Positions 11,153 to 22,999 of a DNA stretch of 64,000 nucleotides are shown piece after piece. The notes under the pieces were generated by a model, which was not told where the DNA came from, made no database searches, and saw nothing but the letters and a program-made list of their open reading frames with translations. Position 1 is the first letter of the stretch. Every line of letters begins with the position of its first letter. This DNA comes from Perkinsus olseni (lineage: Eukaryota > Perkinsozoa > Perkinsida > Perkinsidae). A program made the translations under genes and the position numbers. The stretch covers positions 121,001 through 185,000 of the forward strand of contig JABANP010000052.1 in the NCBI GenBank assembly GCA_013115135.1, written 5' to 3'.

Positions 11153-11166
11153 GTCCTGAGCAGGAC

Positions 11167-14100
11167 TTGAAACTGCTTCCTATCACTAGTGGTAGGATTA
11201 CTGCTCCACCTCCTTTCTGGCTGTCCTGCCGTATTGCTGTCTCGCCTACCTGTGATGAATGGATGGATGCCCGGTTATTATTAGACACCGGGGCGGGTCT
11301 TGACTTCCTGTTATATGATGATACTCTTTGCCCAAGATTATTGAATGTCGAGACGTGTAGTCTCCGAGTTAAGCTGGCCGATTCTTCAATCCGACATGTG
11401 GAACGTAGATCTAACTTTCCCCTGCAGATTCGACGACACTGCGGCTGGGGAGATACTCACCACCGATGTCTGTATTTGCTTCCCCAAGTATCGAGGGGGC
11501 CGCTGTCGGATTGCCCTGTTATTATTGCCGGCCGAGTGTTCTTACGTGATTTGAATATATCGATCAACTCTGGCGAGAACAGAGTGCTGCTTGATGGAGA
11601 CGAACTACCTCTCGCTCAAGTTCCGACCACTTCATCACAGTGCAGTTCGTGTTCCCAGACAGAGTGTGAATATTTTATCTGCCTTTCATGTCCCGATTCT
11701 CTCTGGAAGGCGTTGGACAAGAAGGCTGCCGACATTGACTTCTCGACGGTGTCTGGTATCGATGATAAGTCCGAGCCAGCGCTGTATGAGCGCATCTCTT
11801 TACCTTCTCCTTCTCAGGAGGAAATGATCATCCCCTTTGATGCTGTGCCGACCATTTGCACCGACCTTCTCAATCGCCTTGTCAGTCGAGGATGGCAACC
11901 TATGAGGAACTGCCCGAATTGGGTTGCCCGACTCCGCGAGCTGGCAGCAGATGAGGTGCGGGATGACCCTCGACAAAGCCACGTCTTTGAGCTTCGCTGC
12001 GACTCTTCGCGCGGCGAACACCATTTTAGCATCCCATCATCTGTCCGACGGATAGCAGAGCGAGCTTATGAGCGGCTCGGCACTCAGCAGCAAGAGGCCT
12101 TCGATGATTTGGTTCACGGTTACCAAAAGCGAGGATGGTGGATAGCGAGGACTGAGGAGGAGCTGCACCAGCTGTCGAGATCGACTCGGATTCTTCCTCC
12201 GTCCGTCGTCTTCATGATCCCTGGAACGAGCAGACGTCGCGATAGGCTCGTTGTTGACCTACGAAGAGCCAATCGCAGCTTTACACGAGGCTCGAGTTCG
12301 TCGGTGACCGTTTCAATCTGCATCGCCGCAGCGCGGCTTTATGGGGCAGCCGCCATGTGGGTGATGGATTGTTCACGTGCCTTCTATAAGCTGCGTTGGG
12401 TAGGTCTGCTCGCGCTGTTGGTCGTCCGCTCCAAGCTCTTCACGAGCGATCGATGCGTCTTCGGCGTCACAACGGGGCCCGGCAGTTTGGGGCATACCCT
12501 AGGGGAGCTTATAGCGGTTTTCAGAACCTTGTGTACCGTGGCTCTTCTTTACTTCCTACTGCTCTGCTTCGTTGACGACATTCTCTGCGCCGGACTTGAT
12601 GGGGCTCGAGCCGTCTGCTGGCTGATATATACCTTGCAGCGATGTGCCTTCGGGGTCTCCCTTAAGAAGTTCCAAGCCATAGCGACATCGACATCTCGAT
12701 CCCATGTCGCCAAGATTCTCCAACAGCTGAAGCTGCCGACATCGCTATTCGCGTGGGGGGACTCTGCCGATCTTCTGGGATGCACATTGACCTACGATGA
12801 GACAGGCTCGACTCCTCTTCTTCGTGTAGCATGCAATCGCGAAGAGCGCCTTCGACTTGCCCGACAGCAGGCGACCCTTATCCTGCAGGCCGTTGATGGT
12901 CACTCTGCTCCTGAGGTGACGAAGTCCTTCATATTTTCCCTCGGGGGTAATTTGTCCTACGACTGTGCAGGATGCCATGCCACCGACCGTGTGCTGGCCG
13001 ATACTATAAGAAGCTGGTTTGCTCAAGCTTTCGCAACAACTGGTTGGAGGGACACGTGCGACTTCTCGAAGTTGTCAGAGTCCTCGGTTGCCGTTGCTCG
13101 TGCATTGATGATGTGGGTCTTAGAGGTGACTGAAACGATAACTTCATGCTTTCATCAAAGCCCCTTACGTGAGAGCAGCGACCCCTTACACATCGAGATC
13201 GCAGCCGATGCATCCAACCTTGGTGCTGGATATACGGTCTCCATTGTGGTCACCAACACCGCCGGCAAGCCTGTCCGCTTCTTACTAACTTCAGGTGCGT
13301 GGAGGTTCACACTGGCCCAACAGCACTACCACTCCAATCGACGAGAGCTTACTGCTTGCTGTAAAGCAGTCCAAGCTGCCGTTGACGTTATTGCCCATCT
13401 CGCATCATCATTGTCCGGAGACTTGCCCCCGCTCACCCTTACGGTGCGATCGGACAATCGACCTACGGTGCAGTGGGTACAGGGCCATGGCAGCATCTCT
13501 AGATCTTCTCTGGAGCGACGCGCTGTCTTGAGAACTCTCAATGCTCTGAAGGATGAGCTCGATTATCTGAAGACCTTAGGCTCGGGAACGATAGTGATTG
13601 AGCACATCGAGGGCAAATCCAACATCATGCCTGATACGTTGTCGAGGCTTTTCGACCGAGAAGTGCCATTGCAGTCAGGCCGAAAGATGAAGTTGGTCGA
13701 CGCTCTCCATGGTGGTTCCGACAATATCGCCGACTTTCCTGAGATATTTCCTGAGCCACAGTCAGATGCAGCAGGTCTCTCTTGGATCATGAGATCTGAG
13801 GGGGCGGAGCTGATAGGAGAAGATGCTCATGATGTCGACATTTACACCATCCTGAATGCTCTGCCAACCTCCGATTGTCTGGTCTCGTGTTTCGCGGCCG
13901 ACCCCGCTGCCGATGAACAGCAGCCGAAGCCCATTGTAGAGAGCCTCTGTGAGAACAACTGGGATGTGAACGGTGTGCTCAACGACTTCCTCTATCTGCG
14001 CCGGGTATTCAATGCCCTGCGGCCGTCAGCGAAGAGGATTGAGGACACTCAAGTCGAAGATGATAATGTCACCTGTTTCGTCCGCTCGCTGCAACTGCAG

Positions 14101-15372
14101 ATGACGCCGCCGACGACAACCTGTGCCGGTCCCTATGTGTATGATGACACCAGTGGCGTATATTCCTTCCGAAATGGCTCAGCTGATGGAGGTTGTACTT
14201 ACCTGCCCGTTGTTCCCAAGAATGAACGATGCCGAGCCTTCCGTGCGAAAGTGTGCCTTGACTCGCACAGGACCAGCCGGCATGGTAATGTCAGGTCGAC
14301 GGTGAGCTCTATCTATAATCAGTTCTTTCTGCCCCGAGTGCGTGTGGATGTCCGCTCCTTGGTGAGGCATTGCTTCGTCTGCCAGTTGATTAGGGCACGC
14401 CGACGTTGGACCGAGCCTCCTGGCCTTGGACCTGACCGCACCAATTCACAAGCTTGGGAGCCGTATCATGAAGTCTTCGTTGATGTTCTCAGTCTCGGTG
14501 AGATCAAAGGTTGGTCCGGTACTACTAAAGTGCTGACCGTTTACTGCTTGCATACCTTCCACTCCACTTGGGTTCCGACCGGGGAGACTACTAATGATCT
14601 GCTGAATTCTCTCGTTCGAGTCCAGACGGAACAGGGAGGATTGTTGAAGCTGTGGTGCGATAACGCATCCTACTTTCGCAGCAGTCGTTTCGGCCGAGAA
14701 GTCTCCAGATTGCTAAACGGGTCCGTGGCGTTGCTCCCTGTCCGTGCTCCATGGCGCAGTGGGGGCGGAGAGCGTATGCATGGGCTTGGCCTGAAGATGG
14801 CAAAGACTTTGCTGAGAAGCCAAGCTGGATTCGTTGGTCGCCGACGTCCACGCCGGAAGGATGAGATTGACCTCGAGGACATCTGCCGAGAGGTGACTTT
14901 CTTGTTGAATACTCGCCCGTTGGACTATGATCACTCCGATGAACCTAATGGTGAGTTGATTGTGGTCACTCCTGATTCTCTTGCTCGAGGATTCACCCGT
15001 AAACGAGGCTGTGTACTAGCTCCTGGTACTTCTGCTCTGCCTATTTCTCGCCGCATCGTAGCAGTGCGGAGTTATTTCTTGACTGAGATGTTCCGCGACA
15101 TGAGGATGGCTGTCGCACGGACGATGGGATATCAGAGTCCGAAAGGTAAGGTGTTGAAGCCTAGGGCTGGTGATCCGGTATTGATCTATCATCCCGAAAA
15201 GAAGCTCAGTCCTGGTTATCGTCTTGGTCACGTTAAGGATGTCATGGATGAGGGCCGAAGGCTGCGTATTACCCTTACCGATGGTTCTGAGGCTGAACAC
15301 CATCATTATAATGTTGTGCCGATATTGCACCACCCTCAACTGTCGGGGCAGAGGGGGCGTATTGAGGATTGA
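11167..15372 (+). CDS. pol: Pol polyprotein: protease, reverse transcriptase, RNase H, integrase
   Basis: The frame is open from 11044 and overlaps gag; no canonical slippery heptamer was seen, so the expression mode is open. Aspartic protease motif LLDTGAG is near residue 40. Reverse transcriptase spans about 390-560, with RLVVDLRRANRSF, a motif-A segment WVMDCSRAFYKL and the catalytic CFVDDIL near 468. RNase H starts near 676 (IEIAADASNLGAGY) and ends with KSNIMPDTLSRL. The integrase zinc site has HRTSRHG and HCFVC near 1033-1065. The DDE core has FVDVLS, WCDNASYF and GGGERMHG near 1105, 1163 and 1199. The C-terminal tail (GDPVLIYHPEKKLSPGYRLG) is typical of Ty3 or Bel/Pao integrases. All key residues appear intact, so the element may encode a functional pol. 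Confidence 0.9.
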   Translation: MKLLPITSGRITAPPPFWLSCRIAVSPTCDEWMDARLLLDTGAGLDFLLYDDTLCPRLLNVETCSLRVKLADSSIRHVERRSNFPLQIRRHCGWGDTHHRCLYLLPQVSRGPLSDCPVIIAGRVFLRDLNISINSGENRVLLDGDELPLAQVPTTSSQCSSCSQTECEYFICLSCPDSLWKALDKKAADIDFSTVSGIDDKSEPALYERISLPSPSQEEMIIPFDAVPTICTDLLNRLVSRGWQPMRNCPNWVARLRELAADEVRDDPRQSHVFELRCDSSRGEHHFSIPSSVRRIAERAYERLGTQQQEAFDDLVHGYQKRGWWIARTEEELHQLSRSTRILPPSVVFMIPGTSRRRDRLVVDLRRANRSFTRGSSSSVTVSICIAAARLYGAAAMWVMDCSRAFYKLRWVGLLALLVVRSKLFTSDRCVFGVTTGPGSLGHTLGELIAVFRTLCTVALLYFLLLCFVDDILCAGLDGARAVCWLIYTLQRCAFGVSLKKFQAIATSTSRSHVAKILQQLKLPTSLFAWGDSADLLGCTLTYDETGSTPLLRVACNREERLRLARQQATLILQAVDGHSAPEVTKSFIFSLGGNLSYDCAGCHATDRVLADTIRSWFAQAFATTGWRDTCDFSKLSESSVAVARALMMWVLEVTETITSCFHQSPLRESSDPLHIEIAADASNLGAGYTVSIVVTNTAGKPVRFLLTSGAWRFTLAQQHYHSNRRELTACCKAVQAAVDVIAHLASSLSGDLPPLTLTVRSDNRPTVQWVQGHGSISRSSLERRAVLRTLNALKDELDYLKTLGSGTIVIEHIEGKSNIMPDTLSRLFDREVPLQSGRKMKLVDALHGGSDNIADFPEIFPEPQSDAAGLSWIMRSEGAELIGEDAHDVDIYTILNALPTSDCLVSCFAADPAADEQQPKPIVESLCENNWDVNGVLNDFLYLRRVFNALRPSAKRIEDTQVEDDNVTCFVRSLQLQMTPPTTTCAGPYVYDDTSGVYSFRNGSADGGCTYLPVVPKNERCRAFRAKVCLDSHRTSRHGNVRSTVSSIYNQFFLPRVRVDVRSLVRHCFVCQLIRARRRWTEPPGLGPDRTNSQAWEPYHEVFVDVLSLGEIKGWSGTTKVLTVYCLHTFHSTWVPTGETTNDLLNSLVRVQTEQGGLLKLWCDNASYFRSSRFGREVSRLLNGSVALLPVRAPWRSGGGERMHGLGLKMAKTLLRSQAGFVGRRRPRRKDEIDLEDICREVTFLLNTRPLDYDHSDEPNGELIVVTPDSLARGFTRKRGCVLAPGTSALPISRRIVAVRSYFLTEMFRDMRMAVARTMGYQSPKGKVLKPRAGDPVLIYHPEKKLSPGYRLGHVKDVMDEGRRLRITLTDGSEAEHHHYNVVPILHHPQLSGQRGRIED

Positions 15373-15547
15373 TGCGCACTGACTGCCGAGTTCTGCCTTG
15401 TATACGCGTGCAGTGTGGTATGCGCATACGTGCCGCCGAAGTTGATGGTGTCTCTAGAGGAAAGCTATTGATTCAGTATAGTGGTGATATCAATTCCGCT
15501 ATAACTCAGTTTCATAACCGAATACTTGTCTACACGTTGTTAATACC

Positions 15548-16061
15548 TGTACCCGCGAGTGGTTCGGCGTCTACGCGCTTCTCTATACGGCGTTAGGTTC
15601 CATTACTATTAGATAATATACTAGTCCTCCAGATTACCGTCGTTCGGTCACCGCTCGCAAATGTATCCCACCCACCTCCTTCGCTCTGGGCCTTTAAACG
15701 CCAGGGTCGTATTTCATGGACTAACCCACAGGTTCATCCACGCACACCGGAATCCGCATCAAGATCTGACTCGTTAGTTCGGGCAGGGAGTAAAGCGCCC
15801 TCAGGTTTCGGTTGGCGGCCTAAATCCACCCAATTCGTTGTTGTAAATCTTACCGGTGGTAAACTGGTCAGAAGAAGACTAGTTGTGTAGCTCAGACTGT
15901 TGACTGTGGTGGGACGTTCGAGAATCGGGAACTTCGGCAGACCTCGACTCGAGGTCCGCGAGGAGCTTCGTGCAACGGATGAGATTCGTACAGCACAGGG
16001 TTGAGGGCACAGGTAGGGTCGGCTAATGTTGTTGAGTGGCCAATAGTCAAATCCTGGCTGT
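15548..16061 (+). repeat. 3' LTR
   Basis: It starts tgtacccgcgagtgg and ends near tcctggctgt. It has small insertions relative to the 5' LTR, mostly between about 15940 and 16020. Its right end lies about 40 bp from the motif at 16100, so the element sits directly against the next gene's presumed promoter. Confidence 0.75.
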
Positions 16062-16099
16062 TGAGCTACGGTACGCGAGCATGCGTACACATTATGAGA

Positions 16100-16143
16100 G
16101 TTGAGAAGTTGCAAGATTGGCAAGTGTGCAAGATTCGGGTGAA
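16100..16143 (+). promoter_or_regulatory. Recurring upstream motif, copy 2
   Basis: It opens gttgagaagttgcaagattg and continues to a second gcaagattcggg. It lies 28 bp before the ATG at 16171 and matches the motifs at 7391 and 42749. Function is inferred from position and recurrence only. Confidence 0.45.
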
Positions 16144-16170
16144 GACGTCCATTTTAGAAATTCCAAGTGA

Positions 16171-17227
<1,057 letters not shown>

Positions 17228-17659
17228 GAACGACAATCAGTAATTGTGACGACTAGGTGCTTGCTTTTTCTGCTGGTAATGATGATCGTTTCTATCACCT
17301 GCATGAAGTGTCGTGTAACTAATTGTGCTTGGCGGGGAGGAAGCTGTACATGGTTGCTGTTCAGCACTGTGAGGTCGATGCCGTTGACAGGTTTATGGGT
17401 AGTACCAGAGCGGGGGCTGACAGGTGTTCCTCGGACTGTTGCCCGAGTCAACGAGTGTTATCTCGTACTTATCGGTACGGGTAGAACGTAGAGTCATCTC
17501 CCAAGAGCCGCCGAGTAATCTATCGGAGGTAGTACTGCCAAAGGCACATCATCCCACCCCTCAATCATCCACCTCATCATCATCACACTGACGATCAATG
17601 CGAACCGTCTTATAGGTGTTGCTACTAGCCATGCTGCTCCTAGTAGCCTTCTGTACACC
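17228..17659. other. Spacer before family gene B
   Basis: No gene is supportable. The final ~25 bp (agtagccttctgtacacc) are shared with the sequence just upstream of genes A and D, marking the 5' edge of the duplicated unit. Confidence 0.4.
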
Positions 17660-18906
17660 ATGATGGTCCATCACCCCTCCATCCTCCTCCTGCTGCTAGC
17701 GACAGCTCCATGCTCTGTTGCCTCTACTGCTGCTATGGCGAAGGATACTACAGTGAGTAGCTAGAGGTGTCAGAAAGTTATCGATACCATCCATTACAGG
17801 ACTCGGCAACGTGCTCACTGAGCTTTACCTACACTAAGGATAACACTGAGACTAAGGTCATCGTCGGAGCGGAGGCTATGATGAGACGAAGCAATGATAA
17901 GGCGAACAGAAAGAAGGAGTTCCACGCCGAGCTCTCTTACGTTAGTATTGCTAGGGATATTCCGACAAAACGGTGAGTTACCATCGTCAAATGTCATCGT
18001 CTACCAATCCACGCGAACCCTCACTGCTGCTGCTGCTGATTTCAGTATCCGCACGAAGCTCGCTGAGAATTGGTGTAAGATGGATCACTACCTCACTCTC
18101 GAGGGTGTGGATGAGGGCTATCATGATACTTGGGAATACGCCTCTAAATACGGCAAGAGGGCGACTGAAGGCAAAGTGTAAGGAGTATATCAAGGACCTT
18201 GGCACTTACAAATTCGACAACGCCAGTTTGGACGATGAATGGAAGAAAGTGAGCATCGCTAGGAGTAGCAGGAAAGAGTCTTCTTTGTCTCGTGGCTTCT
18301 TCCAAAAAGACATGTCTGGGGACGAAGTGAACAAGGCATTGTTCGCTATCGCTCATGAGGTCACTACCACCCACACCACCAACCAAAATAACAAGGGAGT
18401 AACCGCAGATGCTGGCTCGCGAGTGGGCCTCTCAGTGAGTACTCCTTCTTCTTCCTCTCTAGTCTATCAACTGGCATTCTCATCAGGAAATCTTATCCGT
18501 CCACATGACTGAGGATGGAGGCAAAGTGGACGTGATAAGCTCATCCCTCGTGCGCGAACAGAAGTAGGCTGATGCTGTTACACTCACCCCGCTCACCATC
18601 AACTTACAACCATATTGCAGGGGTAACTGCGTCGATAATATCCCAATCATCAACAGAGGGGCACTGAAGGTGGCCCAGGGGCAGAAGCTCCCACCAATGG
18701 CGTTGCAGAAGAAAAGAGGAGTCTGGAAATACGATAATGTTGCTCGCATAGCACGAGCCCTGAATAATATGGATCCCCAGTGGGCCGAGAAAATGGGTAT
18801 CACCCTGTTCAATGTTCCTGTGAATGACTTCGATTTGAGAGAGAGGACTGCAGTAAAGGCTATCCATTTTGGGCTCACTGGCCGAGCCTTCTCCAAGGGA
18901 ACATAA
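17660..18906 (+). CDS. Secreted GLTGR-family protein B, frameshifted in exon 3
   Basis: Exons are 17660-17752, 17800-17972, 18046-18434, 18487-18563 and 18621-18906, with introns of 47, 73, 52 and 57 nt. Two in-frame ATGs (17660, 17663) open the signal peptide. Exon 2 has ATCSLSFTY, VGAEAMM and ELSYVSIA; exon 3 has MDHYLTLEG and KYGKRATEG. One extra base near 18175-18180 then shifts frame just before CKEYIKDLG, giving an immediate stop at TAA. The downstream frame is otherwise well conserved (VNKALFAIAHE) and exon 5 ends IHFGLTGRAF. Conservation past the shift argues for a recent mutation or a sequencing error rather than long decay. Function is as for gene A, unknown. Confidence 0.7.
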
Positions 18907-19333
18907 TCATCATGGAAGTAGGCGTGGACTCGTCTCTGCTGTGTTAATGCTATTCAACATGTTGTGCTTGTGGTTGTTGATGTTGATGTTTTATGATGAA
19001 CTTAATACTGCGTTATAACCGCATACAGGATGTTCTGCTATGGTCTACGACACGCTGCTCCCTCGCCTTGTCATCGCTTCATCTCCGGACCTGACTCACT
19101 AGAGTCCTAATCGCGCGCTGCCCCTGCCGAACTGCCGTTGTATAGTGTAAGTGTGCTGCCTCCCCCTAGCATCATCATAATTTCGGACTTCGCATTAGTC
19201 GGGGGTGCGGCTCGGTATTCTCAGTTGTCCGCAGATCTTACACCTTAGCAAGAGCATCTATTGACTCCTGAGTAAATCAAAGACGAAGAGGATGGCTCAT
19301 GATGCTATTGCCTCTTATTCTGTTCTTTTCATC
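18907..19333. other. Spacer between family genes B and C
   Basis: The proximal part resembles the 3' flanks of the other family genes (gttgatgttgatgtttta, then gcgttataacc). No open frame or RNA gene is supportable. Confidence 0.4.
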
Positions 19334-20491
19334 ATGGTGAATAATTACCATCACACATCTACTACCATCCTGTTGCTTCTGGCGACAGGTCGATGCTCTC
19401 TCGCTATCTCTTCTACCAGCGATATGGAAGTCGACCCTTCGGTGAGTAGCTGCTAGAGGTGTCAGTACCCCATAGCGTCCTTTGCAGGACTCAGTGAAGT
19501 GTTCTCTGAGTTTTACTTATTCGAGCGGTGAAACCGAAACGAAAGTTGTCGTCGGAGCGGAGGCTATGATGGCACCAACTAGTAGAGGGAGAAATGACCA
19601 GTTCTACGCTGAGCTTACTCATGTTAGTATTGCTGACGAGTACGTGACAAGAAGGTAGTATCAGTATCAGCATCATCAGCAGCACCAATGACGGTATGTC
19701 TTCTAAGAAGCAACTTCCCTACTTCAGCCAACTGGATGTGTGTACCCTTACTCACTACTTCAACCTCAATCAACTTAATAGACGCTATCATGATGTCTGG
19801 CGGCCTTCTAAATACGGCTATGAAGCTACTAAGGAAGGGTGTCAACAATACATCAAGCAGATAGGCACTTACGCATTTGAGAAGGGCAAGATGAAGGAGC
19901 AGTGGAAAGCGATCCAAGTTCCTAGAACCCCTTCTTATGCTACTGATAAGCCCCGCTTCAAAGCGCTCTTCGGGATCGCTGTAGAGGCCATTAAGTACCA
20001 CAGAGTTAGTGGTCGCGACGCGATAGGTGCTTATACGAAGTCTGAGGAGCTTCATGTGAGCAACAACTCATCGCCTCTCATGGTCATCATCATTATCAGG
20101 AAATGCTTGGAGTCGACGTTACGGGTCCTAGAAGCGAGCTGGAGAGGATCACCACACATCTCACCACTAATCCGAAGTGAGTGGATCCCATTACCCGTCT
20201 TCCAATTACACAAACTAACTCATCAGGGGTATGTGCCACGACAAGCTCCCATCCATTGACGTAGAAGCTCTTAAAGAGGCTCAGAGGGTTGAGACAATTC
20301 CTCATCGTAATCCAGACGAAAGGATGCGTTTGAATGTGGTGAGCAGAGCCCAAAGGTTGAATAGACTCAATAAGAGGAGGACTCGTGAGATGAATGTAGA
20401 AGTTCCGGAGATAAATGTTCGAGATCAGTTGTCTAAAGCAGTCAAAGCGACCCATGTTGGACTTACTGGTATTGCTTTTTTTTACCACTGA
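19334..20491 (+). CDS. Secreted GLTGR-family protein C
   Basis: Five exons (19334-19441, 19488-19654, 19728-20055, 20100-20176, 20227-20491) join in phase with introns of 46, 73, 44 and 50 nt. The signal peptide (TTILLLLATGRCSLA) differs from the near-identical leaders of A, B and D. Exon 2 has KCSLSFTYSSGETETKVVVG and the AMM box; exon 3 has LTHYFNL, RPSKYGYEATKEGCQQYIK and FKALFGIAVEA; exon 5 has ALKEAQR, a LNRLNKRRTREM segment and HVGLTGIAFFYH. The terminal GRAF is altered to GIAF, next to a run of eight T. The frame is intact, so the gene appears functional. Family function is unknown. Confidence 0.78.
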
Positions 20492-20844
20492 TGATGATGA
20501 TGATGATGACTAGCCTTGAGAATTAACATCCCATAATTCACGTTCTATCTATACATCATCTTTATATGTTCATGTTCATGTGGTAAGATGTTACTAGTGT
20601 TGACAACACTGTGTTGTGTTGCAACATGTAAGATTCCACGACACGCTAGGCATATTCGCCCTTCTACAAGTCTCTCTGTTTACCGAGGGCTGTGGTGGTT
20701 AGGAGTCAGGGAGACGTCAAGCTGCTGTTTTACCAACTTCTTCTCAACGAGCCTGCGATAGCAGCAGGCGCTTCGAGCTGGAGCAACGCAAACACACTCG
20801 ATGATGATAATTGTGATGCTCCCAGTAGTCTTCTGTACACCATA
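20492..20844. other. Spacer between family genes C and D
   Basis: It contains a short gatgatgatgatgatgat run just after the stop of C and the conserved cagtagtcttctgtacacc immediately before the exon-1 homology of D. No gene is supportable. Confidence 0.4.
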
Positions 20845-22048
20845 ATGGTCCATCACTCCCTCCATCATCCTCCTGCTGCTGCTAGCGACAGCTCCATGCT
20901 CTGTTGCCTCTACTGCTGCTATGGCGAAGGATACTACAGTGAGTAGCTAGAGGTGTCAGAAAGTTATCGATACCATCCATTACAGGACTCGGCAACGTGC
21001 TCACTGAGCTTTACCTATACTAAGGATAACACTGAGACTAAGGTCATCGTCGGAGCGGAGGCTATGATGTTACCTTCTCCTCCTGCTGCTGCTGCTGAAG
21101 AGTTCTACGCTGAGCTTACATATGTTAGCATAGCGGAGGAGAGGCAATTCGTGACGTACTGTCAGTCCGCCGCCGCCGCAGTCGCCACGACAGCTGCTGC
21201 TCCCCTTCAGTCCTCTCTCCCCCACTCCACAGAAAGATGGTATGATCATCCACTACTTCAACCTTCATGATCTGGATGCACGTTACCATGATGTATGGGA
21301 CCCCTCCATGTACGGCAATAAGAGGGCCATTGAGAATGAGTGTAAGAAGTACATCAAGGCGATAGGGAATGAGCAACTCCGCCGCCACCACGCCAAGCTC
21401 GATGATGAATGGAAGAACATAACCATTACAAAACCTGCCCGAGACAAACCTCTTTTGGTTCGCACCTTCTCCCGCAAGGACGTGTCCGCTGATGGTGATG
21501 TGAATAAAGCATTGTTCGCCATCGCTCATGAGGCCCTCGACCGCTATTACGCCGGCACCAGCAATGAGGTTGTTGCTCTTCAAACCTCACGCAGAGGCTT
21601 TCTTGTAAGAAACACTGCGATGAGTGTTTATGATAAACTCATTCATCTCAGCATCGACAAGCAGTTCACATGAACGCTAAAGATGGAGGCAAGCTAGACG
21701 GGATGAGCTCACAAAGCGTGCTGAATATGGAGTGAGTCCACATGTCTATCAAACAGCACTTGGATGATGATGATGATGATGATGATCAGGGGTGGATGCA
21801 TTGCAAGTCTCCCAGCGATAGATAGGAAGGCTCTGAAGGAGGCACAGAAGGCAGTACTGCAGAGAAAGCAAGGCCAAGGCAACAAGCATGAGGGTCTGAT
21901 CCATCTGGCTGAGACTCTCAATCGTATGAACCCTGATAGAGCTACACAGATGGGTGTTAGTCTTATCGGAGTTGAGAATCTTGAAGTGTTGAAGAAGGCA
22001 GTGCAGGCTATTCACATCGGTCTTACCGGAGGGGGCTTCCCTAAATAG
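20845..22048 (+). CDS. Secreted GLTGR-family protein D, leader exon frameshifted
   Basis: Exons are about 20845-20938, 20986-21150, 21233-21604, 21652-21731 and 21790-22048, with introns of 47, 82, 47 and 58 nt. Exons 2 to 5 are intact and in phase: ATCSLSFTYTKDNTETKV, VGAEAMM, ELTYVSIA, IHYFNLHDL, KYIKAIGNEQ, VNKALFAIAHEALD, and a closing IHIGLTGGGF. Exon 1 and intron 1 are nearly identical to gene A, but one extra T after the fourth codon (cactccctcc against cacccctcc) throws the hydrophobic leader out of frame with its ATG. The hydrophobic frame has a stop just upstream. As written, the protein cannot be exported, so D is a young pseudogene, uses another start, or the base is an assembly error. 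Confidence 0.7.
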
Positions 22049-22999
22049 TTATTACCAAGATTATCGTGACCATGATGTTCAACATGCTGGTGGTAATGTT
22101 GTTGTTGATGTTATATATCATAACGTTGTGTTAGTCGAGGATACGAGGTATAACGTTTCCTTGGATTGGACGTTCGAACGTCGCGAGGCGGCTTCACGAA
22201 GCAGCGGGAGATGGCGGGAAACTGTTCTATCAACAGCTCGATGATGAATATTGCATTTCACGGCGGAAGTAGCCAACTGGCCGAAACAGGCCTGACACAA
22301 TTCGATGGAATCCTCTGAACTCTCATCTCTTCTTCTCGTTTTCACTGGTGAGGTTGTTGATGAGAAGAGCACGTCTCACAGGTTGTGGCACATGCGTCTA
22401 CCGGATGCGAGGAAGACACCTTTGAAAATACATAGCATGAATGCACGCGTCGGACGCATGGGGACATAGCAACCTGTATCGCGGGCGGGGCAGTGCGGAT
22501 CACATTTCCTCACGATTGATTCATCATGTCGCGGCACTGAAGTCGATGGTGATGAACTGATGATTCACCAGCGGTTATCGGCTTGACCAAGAAAGTGGCA
22601 CAATACTAATACAGACGAGAAGTGGAGCAACGCTGAGTTGCATTCGTTGACTACACGTGCGTGAGTCACATTGAGAGCTGTCAGTCACCCCCAGCGGGGG
22701 CCCTTCGGCTGCATCACACTCAGTTCGATGTAACTGATTGAGACGGCGCTGAGGGGATGCGAAAACTGATCTCGTTTGGGAGCCATGGAGGGAGAATGTG
22801 TGTTCAATACTGTTACGAAGTATGCGCGCGATTCCTGGGACTAATGGACGCACACATTTTGCGCGACGAAAGGCAACGGCGCACAAAGCTTATGTGTGCA
22901 TGAGTCAAAGGTTCGATAATCGATGATCGATTAGAAGAACAGACTTTGTGGAACTTTCAAGTCCGCTGATGCTGCTATCACAGTTCGTCGGATATTAGT
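22049..22999. other. Gene-poor spacer after family gene D
   Basis: After a family-like 3' flank (gttgttgttgatgttatata) only short frames are present. No homology or RNA feature was seen. The motif atgatcgattag occurs at about 22923 and again at 23200, flanking the small secreted peptide gene. Confidence 0.35.

Larger units (their letters stand above)
9621..16061 (+). mobile_element. LTR retrotransposon with gag and pol
   Basis: Direct LTRs of roughly 470 and 510 bp (9621-10092, 15548-16061) flank a gag-like frame and a 1401-codon pol frame with protease, reverse transcriptase, RNase H and integrase in that order. The order fits Ty3/gypsy or Bel/Pao; I cannot choose between them by eye. Both frames are uninterrupted, but the LTRs differ by substitutions and indels, including about 45 extra bases near the 3' LTR end, so insertion is not very recent. 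A candidate primer-binding site beginning tgg follows the 5' LTR. No target-site duplication or clear polypurine tract was found, so exact ends are uncertain. It lies between family gene A and the kinase-like gene before B. Confidence 0.85.
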
